DNA from: Pedobacter sp. ASV12
GTDB taxonomy: Bacteria; Bacteroidota; Bacteroidia; Sphingobacteriales; Sphingobacteriaceae
Length of the DNA: 64,000 nt
Direction: 5' to 3'
Assembly (NCBI RefSeq): GCF_016429155.1
Contig: NZ_JAELUC010000007.1
Coordinates: forward strand, 1 to 64,000
Part shown: piece by piece, positions 32,720-42,740 of the stretch
How the letters are laid out: every line of letters begins with the position of its first letter
Position numbering within the stretch: position 1 is the first letter of the stretch
Translations under genes and position numbers: made by a program
The notes under the pieces: generated by a model
Told to the model about the DNA's origin: nothing
Seen by the model: only the letters and a program-made list of their open reading frames with translations
The model's database searches: none

Positions 32720-34420
32720 TTACCAGTAAATGGTATAAAGTGCGGTTAGCAAGGCAATGATCACTAATGCGCCGATGGTAAAGCTTTTCGAAGTCTTGAA
32801 CATGCTCGTGTCAACCTCGAGGCCTTTAGGAGTAACGCCCTTTCTGTTTTCGATATTGGTAATAATGCTCATGCCTATGATACAGAGGATAAACACAATG
32901 CCCATTCTGTCGATAAAAGGAATTTCGTAAATGCCTTTGTTGTCATAATTAGGCTGGAACAAGCCATAAGGAGTTAAGAAGCTGAGGTTTGCCCAGTTTG
33001 GCAGGAATTTCAAGACGATAGAGAAAATAAAACCTCCAATGGTCGCGAATAAGGCTGCGTTTGAAGTCGTTCTCTTCCAGAAGAAACCCAAAATAAACAT
33101 GGCAAAAATACCCGGAGAAACGAAACCGGTGTATTCTTGGATATAGTTAAAGCCCTGTTTGCCTTCACCCATGAGCTGTTCGCCTATAATGACAGAAAGC
33201 ACAACTGCAATTAAAATGGACACAATTACCGTAATCTTTCCAATGCCAACCAGGTTCTTTTCGGTTGCCTCTTTGTTGATGGCTTTTTTATAAATGTCTA
33301 AGGTAAAAATAGTGGCAATACTGTTGGCCTTGCCGGCCAACGAAGCTACTATGGCTGCGATAAGTGCAGCAAAGGCCAAGCCTTTAATGCCTATTGGAAG
33401 CAGGTTCAGCAAGTTTGGATAGGCTTTGTTTACGTCTACAACGCCTTTCGAATCCAGCATTTCGGTATGGAACATGCCGTATTTGGTGTAAAGCACATAG
33501 GCCGCGATGCCTGGCAATACTACAATTACGGGCATGAGCAGCTTTAAAAAGGCCGCAAATAGAATGCCTCCACGGGCTGTTTTCAAATCGGCGCCCAAGG
33601 CACGTTGCGTGATGTATTGGTTACAGCCCCAATAGTTAAGGTTTACGATCCACATACCGCCAATTAATACCGAAAGGCCCGGTAGGCTTACATAGTTTTT
33701 GTTATCCTTGCTAAAAATCATATGAAAATGGTCGTTGGCCTCGCTTTTCAGTATGTTTAAGCCATTTAATAGGCCGCTTGTGCCAGATTTGGTGGCAAGT
33801 AGCTCAAGCGCAATATAAGTGGCCACCAAGCCGCCCAAAATAAGGAAGAAGACTTGGATAACGTCGGTGTAGCCAATTACCTTCATGCCTCCAAGGGTAA
33901 TGATGATGGCAAATACGGCAAGTAGGATAATACACAAAAAGATATGCAGGCCAGAAATATTGCTGATGGCTAAGGCACCAAGGTATAAAATCGACATGAG
34001 GTTAACCACAATATACAACATCAGCCAAAACACCGCCATAATCATAGCCACCGTGCCGTTGTAGCGCTGGTGCAGGAATTGGGGCATGGTAAAGATCTTG
34101 TTTTTGAGGTAAACCGGAATAAAGAACACAGCGACAACAATGAGGGTGGCGGCAGCCATCCACTCGTAGGTGGCAATGGCCAGGCCCATTTTAAAGCCCG
34201 AACCGCTCATGCCGATAAACTGCTCGGCCGAGATGTTGGAGGCGATTAACGAGGCGCCAATAGCCCACCAGGTTAATGAGCCTTCTGCCAAAAAATAGTC
34301 TTTCGAGTCGCCGGTTTTTGATTTCTTTTTGTAGTAGATGTAAAAGCCGTAAGCTGCTACAACGATGAAATAGATTAAGATTACAATATAATCCTTAAAG
34401 TCCAACAGGTTGTTTTTCAT
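32720..34420 (-). CDS. sodium:solute symporter (SSS/vSGLT-like), probable xylose transporter
   Basis: 566 residues, about 14 membrane helices. Typical SSS/SGLT marks: WWAIGASLIASNISAEQFIGMSGSGF in helices 1-2, GGMKVIGYTDVIQ near 180, and NLNYWGCNQYITQRALGA near 265, which matches the sugar-binding region of the galactose/glucose subgroup (vSGLT). It would import a monosaccharide with Na+. The gene follows xylB-xylA in the same direction, 155 bases after xylA, and a LacI-type operator lies upstream at 34508, so xylose is the most likely substrate. Another aldose cannot be ruled out. Confidence 0.85.
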   Translation of the reverse strand: MKNNLLDFKDYIVILIYFIVVAAYGFYIYYKKKSKTGDSKDYFLAEGSLTWWAIGASLIASNISAEQFIGMSGSGFKMGLAIATYEWMAAATLIVVAVFFIPVYLKNKIFTMPQFLHQRYNGTVAMIMAVFWLMLYIVVNLMSILYLGALAISNISGLHIFLCIILLAVFAIIITLGGMKVIGYTDVIQVFFLILGGLVATYIALELLATKSGTSGLLNGLNILKSEANDHFHMIFSKDNKNYVSLPGLSVLIGGMWIVNLNYWGCNQYITQRALGADLKTARGGILFAAFLKLLMPVIVVLPGIAAYVLYTKYGMFHTEMLDSKGVVDVNKAYPNLLNLLPIGIKGLAFAALIAAIVASLAGKANSIATIFTLDIYKKAINKEATEKNLVGIGKITVIVSILIAVVLSVIIGEQLMGEGKQGFNYIQEYTGFVSPGIFAMFILGFFWKRTTSNAALFATIGGFIFSIVLKFLPNWANLSFLTPYGLFQPNYDNKGIYEIPFIDRMGIVFILCIIGMSIITNIENRKGVTPKGLEVDTSMFKTSKSFTIGALVIIALLTALYTIYW

Positions 34421-34507
34421 TAAAAAATATTTGGTTTAAAGTTTAGGTTTTCTAAATGTACAAAATCAGCATTTATCATTTTTAATTCTAACAAGATTAT
34501 TAATGAA

Positions 34508-34517
34508 CAAACGTTTG
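34508..34517. promoter_or_regulatory. LacI-type operator upstream of the symporter
   Basis: CAAACGTTTG is a perfect 10-bp palindrome with a central CG, the usual form of LacI/GalR-family sites. It shares the core CAAACGnTTGC with the site in front of xylB (37433-37452). It is 88 bases upstream of the symporter ATG. Confidence 0.6.
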
Positions 34518-34575
34518 CGTTTGAGCGGATTGTCTTTTTCAACCGCAACTTTGCTACCCATATCCATCCTATGGA

Positions 34576-35907
34576 TCAGATATATCGGTTAATCAGGTTT
34601 TCTAAATACTCCTGCCTGCCGCTGCGCTTTTCTGGTTCGCCGTGGGTTGCGGCATGGTTCCTTAAATCTTCCAAACTCAATTTGCCTTGTTCAAAAGCTG
34701 CGCCATGGCCGCCATCAAAAGAGGCATAACGTTCTTCCCTTATTTTGGGGTAATCCGATTTTTGCAAAATGGCATCGGCAGTAAGCAGCGCCCGGGCAAA
34801 AATATCCATGCCTCCAATGTGCGCATAAAACAGATCGGCAGGATCAGTAGAATTGCGGCGGATTTTGGCATCGAAATTTACGCCTCCGCCCTGCAAGCCT
34901 CCACCTTCCAAAATGATCAACATGGCTTCGGTCAGTTCGTTAATATCATTCGGAAACTGGTCGGTATCCCAGCCGTTTTGGTAATCGCCACGATTGGCAT
35001 CTATCGAGCCCAGTAAGCCACTATCCACAGCTACCTGCAATTCGTGCTGAAAACTGTGTCCAGCCAAGGTAGCATGGTTTACTTCGAGGTTAAGCTTAAA
35101 GTCTTTTAACAGGTCGTATTGTTGCAAAAAGCCTTTTACGGTAGCCGCATCATAATCATACTGGTGTTTAGACGGTTCGCAGGGTTTAGGCTCGATCAAG
35201 AAAGTACCTTTAAAGCCTTGCTTTCGAGCGTAGTCTTTGGCTACATGTAAAAATTGGGCTAAATGTTCCTGTTCGCGCTTCATGTTGGTGTTGAGCAGGC
35301 TCATGTAGCCCTCGCGGCCACCCCAAAAAACATAGTTTTCACCACCCAAAGCAATGGTGGCATCTAAAGCGGCTTTTACCTGCGCGCCGGCATGGGCCAA
35401 CACATTGAAATCGGGGTTGGTGGCTGCGCCATTCATATAACGTTCGTGGCTAAACAGGTTGGCCGTGCCCCAAAGCAGCTTTACGCCACTTTCGGCCTGC
35501 TTTTGTTGGGCATAGGTTACAAGTTCCTGCAGGCGGCTTTCGTTGAGCGCCACATCGTTGGTGTAATCTACCACATCTACGTCGTGAAAACAGTAATAGG
35601 GCAGCTGCATCTTGGTCATGAACTCAAAAGCCGCGTCCATTTTGTCTTTGGCGCGTGCAATGACATCTTTTTGCTCGTCCCAGGGAAAAATATGCGTTGG
35701 GCCTCCAAAGGGATCTGCCCCGCTGCCGTTAAAAGAATGCCAATAGGCACAGGCAAATTTGAAATGCTGGGCCATTGTTTTGCCGGCCACAACACGGTTG
35801 GCGTCGTACCATCTAAATGCCAGCGGATTATCGCTTTGCAGGCCTTCGAATTGGATCTGGCCAATCCCCTTAAAAAATTCCTTTGCTCCTTTTGTTACTT
35901 TAATCAT
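34576..35907 (-). CDS. xylA: xylose isomerase
   Basis: 443 residues, cytoplasmic. Class II xylose isomerase throughout: [21 protein letters not shown] near 48-68, CFHDVDVVD with the active-site His, [38 protein letters not shown] with the metal ligand Glu, [17 protein letters not shown] and [18 protein letters not shown] with further ligands. Converts D-xylose to D-xylulose. Length matches the family. Starts 20 bases after the xylB stop, so the two form an operon; LacI-type sites flank the unit. All active-site motifs are intact. Confidence 0.97.
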   Translation of the reverse strand: MIKVTKGAKEFFKGIGQIQFEGLQSDNPLAFRWYDANRVVAGKTMAQHFKFACAYWHSFNGSGADPFGGPTHIFPWDEQKDVIARAKDKMDAAFEFMTKMQLPYYCFHDVDVVDYTNDVALNESRLQELVTYAQQKQAESGVKLLWGTANLFSHERYMNGAATNPDFNVLAHAGAQVKAALDATIALGGENYVFWGGREGYMSLLNTNMKREQEHLAQFLHVAKDYARKQGFKGTFLIEPKPCEPSKHQYDYDAATVKGFLQQYDLLKDFKLNLEVNHATLAGHSFQHELQVAVDSGLLGSIDANRGDYQNGWDTDQFPNDINELTEAMLIILEGGGLQGGGVNFDAKIRRNSTDPADLFYAHIGGMDIFARALLTADAILQKSDYPKIREERYASFDGGHGAAFEQGKLSLEDLRNHAATHGEPEKRSGRQEYLENLINRYI

Positions 35908-35927
35908 GTTTAAGTGTTTTGTGCTGG

Positions 35928-37409
35928 TTATGATGACAAGGCTTTATTGAGCAGCACTTTCCAGTCTTGGTAAATGCTTTCGTAGGCTTGCGCATTTTGA
36001 GGTTCAATGTATTGAAGCGGTTGATGGTGTGTAAAGGCATCGGCCGGACTGGCAAAAATTCCGGCGCCAATTCCGGCACCTAAAGCCGCACCTACGCTAC
36101 CGTTGCTATCGTAAAGCGCTACTGGAATTCCGGTAACGTCGACAAAGGTTTGGGTAAATACTTCGCTCAAAAACAAGTTGGCCATGCCGGCCCTGATGAC
36201 TTGGGGCTGCATGCCATTTTCGCGCAAAATATCCAGTCCGTACCTAAAGGCAAAGGCAATGCCTTCTTGTACGGCCCTAAAAATACAGGCTTGGTTGTGC
36301 AGGTTCAGGTCTATGCCCAATAACTGTGCGCCGGTATATTGGTTGTTCAGCATGCGCTCTGCGCCATTGCCAAAAGGCAGTACCCTTAAGCCCCGGCTGC
36401 CGATGGGAGCCTGCGCGGCCAGTTCGTTAAGTTGTGCATAGCTAAGCTGGGGCGCAAAGTTGTGTTTGGCCCAGCGGTATAGGCTGCCCGTTCCATTAAT
36501 GCAGAGCAACACACCGATATGCTTTTGGGCAGGGGTGTAGGTTACATGGGCAAAACTGTTTACCCGCGATTGCAGGTCGTAGGTAAGCCGATCGCTAATG
36601 CCATAAATAACACCAGAGGTGCCTGCTGTGGCGGCTACTTCGCCGGGTTGAAGTACATGGAGCGAAAGGGCGTTGTTGGGCTGGTCGCCCGATTTATAGG
36701 CTACCGGAATATGCGGACTTAGGCCCAAAAGTTGTGCAATGTCTTCCTTCACATAGCCGTGTATGCCAAATAAGGGTTTAATAGGAGGGATGAGCTCGGT
36801 TGAAAAGCCGTAATAATCCATTACTTCGCTGGAGATTTCGTCTCGTTCAAAATCCCAAAAAACACCTTCCGACAGGGCGGCTATGCTGGTGGTGCTTTCG
36901 CCAGTGAGCTGTAGGGCAATGAAATCGCCGGGAAGCATGATTTTGTCGATTTGCCTGTAGATTTCGGGTTCGTGTTGTTTTACCCAGGCCAGTTTAGCCG
37001 CAGTAAAATTGCCGGGCGAATTGAGCAGGTGCTGCAGGCAATATGCCTGGCCGATGCTATTGAAGGCCTGTTCGCCCAGTTCAACGGCACGGCTGTCGCA
37101 CCAAATGATGCTGCTGCGCAAAGGCCGCTGCTGTTGGTCAACCACCACCAAGCCATGCATTTGATAGGCAATGCCGATAGCTTTAATGGCTTTCGGGTCG
37201 AATAAGCCCGAAGCATTGAGCCTGAGGATAGCTTGTTGCGTATGTTGCCACCAATCCAAAGGCGATTGTTCGGCCCAGCCCGGTTCGCGCGATTGGATAG
37301 GCATTTCTTCATCGGGATATTGGGCCATGGCCACGGTTTTTTGGCTGCCTATCTCCACAACTGCTACTTTAATAGACGAAGTGCCTATGTCGATCCCTAA
37401 TAAATACAT
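35928..37409 (-). CDS. xylB: xylulokinase
   Basis: 493 residues, cytoplasmic FGGY-family kinase. N-terminal phosphate-1 motif ([17 protein letters not shown], 3-19), [17 protein letters not shown] near 104-111, [12 protein letters not shown], and the C-terminal lobe motif AGTSGVIYG. Closest in pattern to xylulokinases: the W-C-D-x-R motif and the MHG motif are diagnostic. Phosphorylates D-xylulose to xylulose 5-phosphate for the pentose phosphate pathway. First gene of the xylB-xylA(-symporter) unit, with a promoter and a LacI operator directly upstream. Confidence 0.95.
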   Translation of the reverse strand: MYLLGIDIGTSSIKVAVVEIGSQKTVAMAQYPDEEMPIQSREPGWAEQSPLDWWQHTQQAILRLNASGLFDPKAIKAIGIAYQMHGLVVVDQQQRPLRSSIIWCDSRAVELGEQAFNSIGQAYCLQHLLNSPGNFTAAKLAWVKQHEPEIYRQIDKIMLPGDFIALQLTGESTTSIAALSEGVFWDFERDEISSEVMDYYGFSTELIPPIKPLFGIHGYVKEDIAQLLGLSPHIPVAYKSGDQPNNALSLHVLQPGEVAATAGTSGVIYGISDRLTYDLQSRVNSFAHVTYTPAQKHIGVLLCINGTGSLYRWAKHNFAPQLSYAQLNELAAQAPIGSRGLRVLPFGNGAERMLNNQYTGAQLLGIDLNLHNQACIFRAVQEGIAFAFRYGLDILRENGMQPQVIRAGMANLFLSEVFTQTFVDVTGIPVALYDSNGSVGAALGAGIGAGIFASPADAFTHHQPLQYIEPQNAQAYESIYQDWKVLLNKALSS

Positions 37410-37432
37410 GAAAGCTGAGTTTTTATATTTGG

Positions 37433-37452
37433 TTATGCAAACGGTTGCATAA
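37433..37452. promoter_or_regulatory. LacI-type operator upstream of xylB
   Basis: TTATGCAA (37433-37440), ACGG, TTGCATAA (37445-37452): perfect 8-bp arms around a central CG. It overlaps the downstream edge of the -7 box of the xylB promoter and the expected transcription start, so bound repressor would block initiation. Best match to the regulator is the LacI gene just upstream. Confidence 0.8.
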
Positions 37453-37480
37453 ATATAGGTGCGCTATTCTTTATTGTCAA
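37450..37480 (-). promoter_or_regulatory. xylB-xylA promoter
   Basis: On the minus strand: TTG (plus 37480-37478), 20-base spacer, TATATTTA (plus 37457-37450), a TAnnTTTG box with one mismatch. The xylB ATG is 41 bases downstream. The LacI operator at 37433-37452 overlaps it. Confidence 0.6.
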
Positions 37481-37538
37481 GTATTTTTAAAGAAAGTTTT
37501 GATAATAAGGGTTTTCTGGTGCAGAAAGCGGGTCGGAA

Positions 37539-38558
37539 TTAGTTCCTGATTTCGGTCGATTGCCTTTCTATAAGCGCAGGTTCCAATATAATATGGTCAA
37601 TCTGTTTGTAAGGATTTTCCTGTTGGATCATTTTCAGGAAAAGCTGGGCGCACTCGTGGCCCATTTGGTTGGCATGTTGGTCTATGGTTGATAGCGTAGG
37701 CGTGATGTAGGCCGAAAAAGCCTCGTTGGCAAAGCCAATCACCCCGATTTTCGGTGGGGTTTCGTTAATTTCGATCAGCTTCTTGATGACCCCGAGGGCG
37801 GTAAAATCGTCGCCAGCAATAATGGCATCGGGTTTTTGATGGTTACGCATCAACTTGCCCGCTCCAAATCTGCCGTCTTTGATGGATAAGCCTCCCAAAA
37901 TGATATGCTCTTCGATCAGTGGCAACTGGTTGTCTTTTAAAGCCGCTTTGTAGCCGTTTAAACGATCATTGAATATTTTTACCCGATGGCTGGTCGTTAC
38001 AAAGGCGATGGTTTTGTAGCCCCGGTCTATCAGGTGCTGGGTAGCCAGGTAGCCTGCCCTAAAGTCGTTGAGCGTTACGGTGGGTACTTTCAACTCGTCG
38101 TGCACCCGGTCGAACAGAATAAGGGGCTTGTGCTGGGCAATGACTTCGGCGAAATGCGACACATCTTCGGTTTCGAGCGACATAGAGGCGATAATGCCAT
38201 CAACCTGCGCCTCCAATAAGGTTTTAACGCCATTGATTTCGTTTTCAACCGACTCGTTCGATTGATAGAGGATTACCCGATAGCCCATACCTTTCAAGCC
38301 TTCTTCAATGCTGTGGATAACAGAGGCGAAAAAATGGGCCTGCACGCTGGGTACAATGACCCCAATGATGTGGGTTTTGCCCGACTTTAAAGCAGAAGCT
38401 AGCCGGTTGGGACTATAATTGAGGCGTTTGGCAGTGGCAATCACTGCATTGCGGGTAGTCTCGCTAATTGCCGGAAAACCACTAAGTGCCCTCGATACGG
38501 TAGATACCGTAATGTTAAGCGCTTTGGCAATGTCGTATATGGTGGTTTTCTTTTTCAA
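37539..38558 (-). CDS. LacI/GalR-family transcriptional regulator, probable xylose repressor
   Basis: 339 residues if translation begins at the TTG at 38558, giving MKKKTTIYDIAK; there is no in-frame ATG near the HTH, and a second TTG lies directly before it (38561). HTH about 6-28 (IYDIAKALNITVSTVSRAL) with hinge helix SPNRLASALKSGKT, then a periplasmic-binding-protein-like effector domain (about 60-335, IIGVIVPSVQAHFFASVIHSIEEG). It lies upstream of xylB in the same direction, and three similar operators flank its target genes and its own promoter region. Expected to release DNA on binding xylose or a derivative. The effector is inferred from context. Confidence 0.88.
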   Translation of the reverse strand: MKKKTTIYDIAKALNITVSTVSRALSGFPAISETTRNAVIATAKRLNYSPNRLASALKSGKTHIIGVIVPSVQAHFFASVIHSIEEGLKGMGYRVILYQSNESVENEINGVKTLLEAQVDGIIASMSLETEDVSHFAEVIAQHKPLILFDRVHDELKVPTVTLNDFRAGYLATQHLIDRGYKTIAFVTTSHRVKIFNDRLNGYKAALKDNQLPLIEEHIILGGLSIKDGRFGAGKLMRNHQKPDAIIAGDDFTALGVIKKLIEINETPPKIGVIGFANEAFSAYITPTLSTIDQHANQMGHECAQLFLKMIQQENPYKQIDHIILEPALIERQSTEIRN

Positions 38559-38654
38559 CAAGTTAAAGTAAAGTAAAATCCACGAAACTTTTTAGCAATC
38601 CAGTTAAAAAAATAAAGACCCCTTTCGTCTTCTTGTACACGCTGCGCCGGGTTT

Positions 38655-38670
38655 ATGCAATCGATTGTAT
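38655..38670. promoter_or_regulatory. LacI-type operator between the LacI gene and the divergent sulfatase
   Basis: ATGCAAT-CG-ATTGTAT, a palindrome with one mismatch pair, central CG, and TTATGCAA on its left side as in the xylB site (15 of 20 positions agree). It lies 97 bases from the LacI start and 80 bases from the sulfatase start, so it could control either. Confidence 0.55.
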
Positions 38671-38749
38671 TTTTCTGTTTGTGCAAGATCTTGTGCGAAA
38701 ACAAGTGATGTTCGTCAATTTGTGCTAAATTGGATGAAAATCTATCTCT

Positions 38750-40309
38750 ATGAATACCAAACTTAATCTAAAAGGCATCAGCTGTATGCTGGCCTGCTTT
38801 CTATTCGGCTTTTTTGCCAATCCGCTTTGGGCGCAAAAACAAAACAGGCCCAATATTGTGATCATTATTTCAGACGACCATGCCTTGTCTACCATTGGCG
38901 CTTATGGCGCAAAATATGGGGCAAGTCCTCATATCGATCAATTGGCTAAACAAGGGGTAACTTTCACCAATGCCTTTGTCAACAATTCGCTGTGTGCACC
39001 AAGCCGAGCAACCTTGCTTACCGGTAAATACAGCCATGTAAATGGGTTGCGCGATAACCGAGACCAGTTTGATGCGGCACAAGATGTTTTTCCGAGACGC
39101 TTGCAGCAAGCGGGTTTTCAAACGGCATGGATAGGCAAGTGGCATCTGAAGAACTATCCGCAAGGTTTTGATTATTGGAGCATTTTGCCGGATCAAGGTC
39201 AATATTATAACCCAGATTTGATCGGCATGCAGGGAGATACGGTTAGGAAAGAAGGTTATTGTACGGACATCATTACCAACCTGACGGTTGATTGGCTCGA
39301 CAAGCGCGATAAGACCAAGCCTTTTTGCGTCATTATTGGCCAAAAGGCGCCACACCGGCCGTGGATGCCTGATGCGAGGGATTTGAGGCGTTTTGAGCAG
39401 GTTAAATTTGCCTTGCCTCCAAATTTCTACGACGATTATCAAGACCGTATCGCCGCGCAAACCCAAGACATGAGCATAGCCAAAACCATGCAGCTGGGTT
39501 ATGACCTGAAGATGAAAAATGATCCCGCAGATCCTAAAAGCGCCATGAATGCTACCAAACGGATGAACGCCGTGCAACAAAGAGCGTGGAATGCATATTA
39601 TGACTCGGTGCAAAACGACATGGTTAAACAACAGCTGAGCGGAAAGGCCCTGATCGAATGGAAGTACCAGCGCTACATGAAAGACTATTTGGCCACTACG
39701 GTTTCGCTGGATCGAAATATTGGCGAGATTATGGACTACCTGGACAAAAACAAACTGTCTGAAAATACCATTGTGGTGTATACTTCCGATCAAGGCTTTT
39801 ACATGGGCGAGCACGGCTGGTTCGACAAGCGCTTTATGTATGAAGAATCGATGCATGCCCCTTTTATCATGCGTTACCCGAAAGTGGTGAAACCCCATTC
39901 GAAAGTATCGCAATTGGTGTCGAATGTAGATTTTGCGCCTACTTTCCTAGATTTGGCGGGGGTGTCTGTTCCGAAGGAAATCCAGGGCAAATCATTTGTG
40001 CAGGTATTGAAAAACGGCAAAGAGAAAATCAGGGAGTCGGTGTATTACCATTACTACGAATTTCCGGCCGAGCATAGCGTGCGTAAACATTTCGGAATCC
40101 GTACCGATCGTTATAAGCTGATCAGGTTTTATGGACAACAGGATTTTTGGGAGTTTTACGACCTGAAAACAGATCCGCACGAAATGAAGAACCTGTACAA
40201 TGACAAGTCGAAACAAGCATTGATTGCCACCTTAAAAGCAAAACTGCTGGCTTTGACCATCGAAAACAAAGACCAATTGGCCGAGGGGATCTTGAAAAAA
40301 GAAAATTAG
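38750..40309 (+). CDS. sulfatase (S1 family), GlcNAc-6-sulfatase-like
   Basis: 519 residues, signal peptide about 1-28 (LWA-Q). Metal ligands DD at 42-43 (IIISDDHAL), C82-A-P-S-R86 (formylglycine site) in NNSLCAPSRATLLTGKYSHVNG, GKWHL near 127, YTSDQGFYMGEHGWFDKR near 345, and C-terminal RTDRYKLIRFYG ... FWEFYDLKTDPHEMKNL. The layout resembles S1 sulfatases acting on GlcNAc-6-sulfate or similar. It is convergent to the epimerase gene and their ends overlap by four bases. It is not part of the mannan operon by strand; a LacI-type site lies upstream. Substrate unproven. Confidence 0.85.
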   Translation: MNTKLNLKGISCMLACFLFGFFANPLWAQKQNRPNIVIIISDDHALSTIGAYGAKYGASPHIDQLAKQGVTFTNAFVNNSLCAPSRATLLTGKYSHVNGLRDNRDQFDAAQDVFPRRLQQAGFQTAWIGKWHLKNYPQGFDYWSILPDQGQYYNPDLIGMQGDTVRKEGYCTDIITNLTVDWLDKRDKTKPFCVIIGQKAPHRPWMPDARDLRRFEQVKFALPPNFYDDYQDRIAAQTQDMSIAKTMQLGYDLKMKNDPADPKSAMNATKRMNAVQQRAWNAYYDSVQNDMVKQQLSGKALIEWKYQRYMKDYLATTVSLDRNIGEIMDYLDKNKLSENTIVVYTSDQGFYMGEHGWFDKRFMYEESMHAPFIMRYPKVVKPHSKVSQLVSNVDFAPTFLDLAGVSVPKEIQGKSFVQVLKNGKEKIRESVYYHYYEFPAEHSVRKHFGIRTDRYKLIRFYGQQDFWEFYDLKTDPHEMKNLYNDKSKQALIATLKAKLLALTIENKDQLAEGILKKEN

Positions 40310-41511
40310 TCTCCCAAGCTGTCAATTCTTTTGATCAGTTCCATGCAGGCGCGTCCGTTGTGGTAGGGACACTTCCAAAAACCGGCCTTGTCTTCGCCCA
40401 GCATCACGCTGTAATCGCTGCGGAGGCCCCAAAACCATTCGCCGTTTTTTTGGTCTTTCAGGTGTTTTTTTACAAAATCCCATATTTGCAGGGTGTGGCG
40501 CAAAAAGTGCTCGTGCCCGCTGATTTGCCAGGCATTAAAAAAACCGACCATGGCTTCGGCTTGTGGCCACCAATGTAGCTCTTTGACCCAGTGTTTATGG
40601 GCGGGATCGTATTCGTACCAGAGGGCTCCATTTTCATCAAGTCCTTTTAAACTGGCGTTGGCCATTTGCAAGGCCAGTTGTCTGTAATGAACGATGGTCG
40701 TTTCGTTTTTTAAGGCATGCGCGGCTTCTTCGAGCAGCCAGGAGGCTTCAATGTCATGCCCGAAAGAAATCGGGGTCGATTTTACTTTCCAGTCGTTGTC
40801 AAAAAACAGCTGGAGATGAAAGGTATGAGGATGAATAATGTGTTCGCTAAAATTCTGCAGCAGCAACTCGATGGCTTTTTTCAGGATTTCGTTGGGCCAA
40901 ATGCCGTACAGGTTGGCGTAAGCCTCGATGATGTGCAAATGGGTATTCATGGTCTTCTTTTCGTTCTGGTCTTTGGCGCTTAGCCTTTGGTCGGCGATGT
41001 TGGTCCATGCTCTGGTAAATGCTTCAAAATAGCCCAATTGGGTGGGGTCAAAACTGTAGAGCTCGATGAGCCTGAACGTGGCTTTGGCCAAGTCCAAGGC
41101 TTTTGGATTTGCCGTGGCCTTGTAATATTCGGCGAGCGCATAAATGGCAAAGGCCTGCCCATAGATTTGCTTTTTGCCGTCGAGTAGCTGGCCTTTGGCA
41201 TCGACCGACCAATAAAAACCGCCATCAACCTCATCTGTAAAATGCTGTACCAGGTAATCAAATGCACGATGGGCGAGTTCCAAATGGACCGCTTTTTTTT
41301 GAAGCAGATAGGCTGAAGAAAAGGTGTAAAGTATTCTGGCATTAAGCACAAGGCCTTTGGGCGCCTCGGCATTGACTTGGTTCTGATTATCGATTTGCCC
41401 ATAAAAACCACCATTTTCTTGGTCTACCGTATACTTGGCCCACCAGGTGAGCAAATCTTCCAGTTCGGCATTCATTTCCGATTTAAACTGATGCAATGTG
41501 GCGGTATTCAT
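40306..41511 (-). CDS. cellobiose 2-epimerase (AGE family)
   Basis: 401 residues, cytoplasmic (alpha/alpha)6 barrel. Motifs of cellobiose 2-epimerases: GGFYGQID near 33-40, KKQIYGQAFAIYALAEYY, MNTHLHIIEAYANLY, SFGHDIEASWLL with catalytic His, KELHWWPQAEAMVGFFNAW, and the C-terminal GFWKCPYHNGRACMEL with another catalytic His. It converts beta-1,4-mannobiose to beta-mannosyl-1,4-glucose, the substrate of the GH130 enzyme encoded three bases upstream. Last gene of the mannan operon. N-acetylglucosamine 2-epimerases are the nearest alternative, but the WWPQAE and GFWKCPYHN motifs and the operon favour the disaccharide epimerase. Confidence 0.93.
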   Translation of the reverse strand: MNTATLHQFKSEMNAELEDLLTWWAKYTVDQENGGFYGQIDNQNQVNAEAPKGLVLNARILYTFSSAYLLQKKAVHLELAHRAFDYLVQHFTDEVDGGFYWSVDAKGQLLDGKKQIYGQAFAIYALAEYYKATANPKALDLAKATFRLIELYSFDPTQLGYFEAFTRAWTNIADQRLSAKDQNEKKTMNTHLHIIEAYANLYGIWPNEILKKAIELLLQNFSEHIIHPHTFHLQLFFDNDWKVKSTPISFGHDIEASWLLEEAAHALKNETTIVHYRQLALQMANASLKGLDENGALWYEYDPAHKHWVKELHWWPQAEAMVGFFNAWQISGHEHFLRHTLQIWDFVKKHLKDQKNGEWFWGLRSDYSVMLGEDKAGFWKCPYHNGRACMELIKRIDSLGD

Positions 41512-41514
41512 GTA

Positions 41515-42732
41515 TTAATAGGTGGCTTTTCCGTTTAAATTGGCTATAGTTTGAGTGCCGTGCAGGCTTTGATTTGCTTCAATGATGTCGATAATTGTGC
41601 GTACAGAAGTGGCCGAACGCAAGCCATCGGCAGGGTTGTTCATCACGTAATCGGTAAGCTGTTGTATCGTGCTGGTGGCTACATGCATGCGAGTATCTGA
41701 AGAAGCGTAGTAAATATACACCGTTCCGTCTTCATCGGCAATCCAGCCATTGCTAAAGGCTACGTTCGATACATCGCCCACGCGCTCATTACCTTCCGGA
41801 GCCAAAAAGTAGCCGGCAGGCTTGTGCGTAACCTTGGTCAAGTCGTTCAGGTCGGTCATGAACATATAAAGTACATAGCGTAGTCCAGCGGCGGTATTTC
41901 TTACGCCATGCGCCAAATGTAACCAACCTTGCGGCGTTTTGATCGGTGCTGGTCCCAAGCCGTTTTTGGCTTCGTAAACCGTGTGGTAAATTTTTCTGTC
42001 GATTACAGTTTCTTCCTCAATGATGGCGTTTTCGATATTGGCCGCCAAACCAAAGCCAATGCCGCCACCGTTGCCGGCCTCTACAAAGCCATCCTGCGGC
42101 CGGGTGTAAAAAGCATATTTGCCATTCACAAATTCTGGATGCAGCACGACGTTTCTTTGCTGTGGCGACGGCGTTTTCAAATCGGCCAGTCTTTCCCACT
42201 TTACCAGATCCTTGCTCCGGGCGATGCCACATTGGGCGATGGCCGCCGATTGATCGCCTGCTGGAGCCGACTGATCTCTGCGCTCGGTGCAAAAAAGGCC
42301 GTAAATCCAACCGTCTTCGTGTTCAACCAGCCTGATGTCGTACACATTGGTGTCGGGCTCGTCGGTTTCCGGCATTATTACCGGGTAATCCCAAAAGCGG
42401 AAATGGTCTATTCCGTTAGGGCTTTCGGCAATGGCGAAAAACGATTTGCGGTCGGTTCCCTCCACACGGGCCATCAAGATATATCTGCCTTGCCATTTCA
42501 TGGCGCCGGCATTGAGCACGGCGTTGATGCCAAATCTTTCGATCAGGTAGGGATTGCTTAGCGGATTGAGGTCGTATTTCCAGTTGAAAGGAACGTGCGC
42601 GGCGGTAAGTACCGGATGCTGATAGCGGTTAAAAATGCCATTTGCCGTTTCCAGTTTAACATTAGGAGTATTGATCAGTACTTCTTGATCGTGGGCTAAT
42701 TTTGCAATGCGTTGTTCGAAATTTGTATTCAT
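41515..42732 (-). CDS. GH130 4-O-beta-D-mannosyl-D-glucose phosphorylase
   Basis: 405 residues from the ATG at 42732; the frame runs 45 codons further upstream into the symporter gene, but that part has no family resemblance. Five-bladed propeller of GH130 subfamily 1: HPVLTAAHVPFNWKYDLNP, GAMKWQGRYILMARVEGTDRKSFFAIAESPNGIDHFRFW, TNVYDIRLVEHEDGWIYGLFC with the catalytic Asp region, and HGVRNTAAGLRYVLY. Cytoplasmic. With phosphate it splits mannosyl-glucose to mannose 1-phosphate and glucose. Eight bases after the symporter stop and three before the epimerase, exactly the known mannobiose pathway order. Confidence 0.95.
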   Translation of the reverse strand: MNTNFEQRIAKLAHDQEVLINTPNVKLETANGIFNRYQHPVLTAAHVPFNWKYDLNPLSNPYLIERFGINAVLNAGAMKWQGRYILMARVEGTDRKSFFAIAESPNGIDHFRFWDYPVIMPETDEPDTNVYDIRLVEHEDGWIYGLFCTERRDQSAPAGDQSAAIAQCGIARSKDLVKWERLADLKTPSPQQRNVVLHPEFVNGKYAFYTRPQDGFVEAGNGGGIGFGLAANIENAIIEEETVIDRKIYHTVYEAKNGLGPAPIKTPQGWLHLAHGVRNTAAGLRYVLYMFMTDLNDLTKVTHKPAGYFLAPEGNERVGDVSNVAFSNGWIADEDGTVYIYYASSDTRMHVATSTIQQLTDYVMNNPADGLRSATSVRTIIDIIEANQSLHGTQTIANLNGKATY

Positions 42733-42740
42733 GGTATGTG

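Noticed and set aside
38684-38693. CAAGATCTTG palindrome upstream of the sulfatase
   Set aside because: A perfect 10-bp palindrome but contains a common 6-mer, has no second copy in a regulatory place and does not match the LacI sites.
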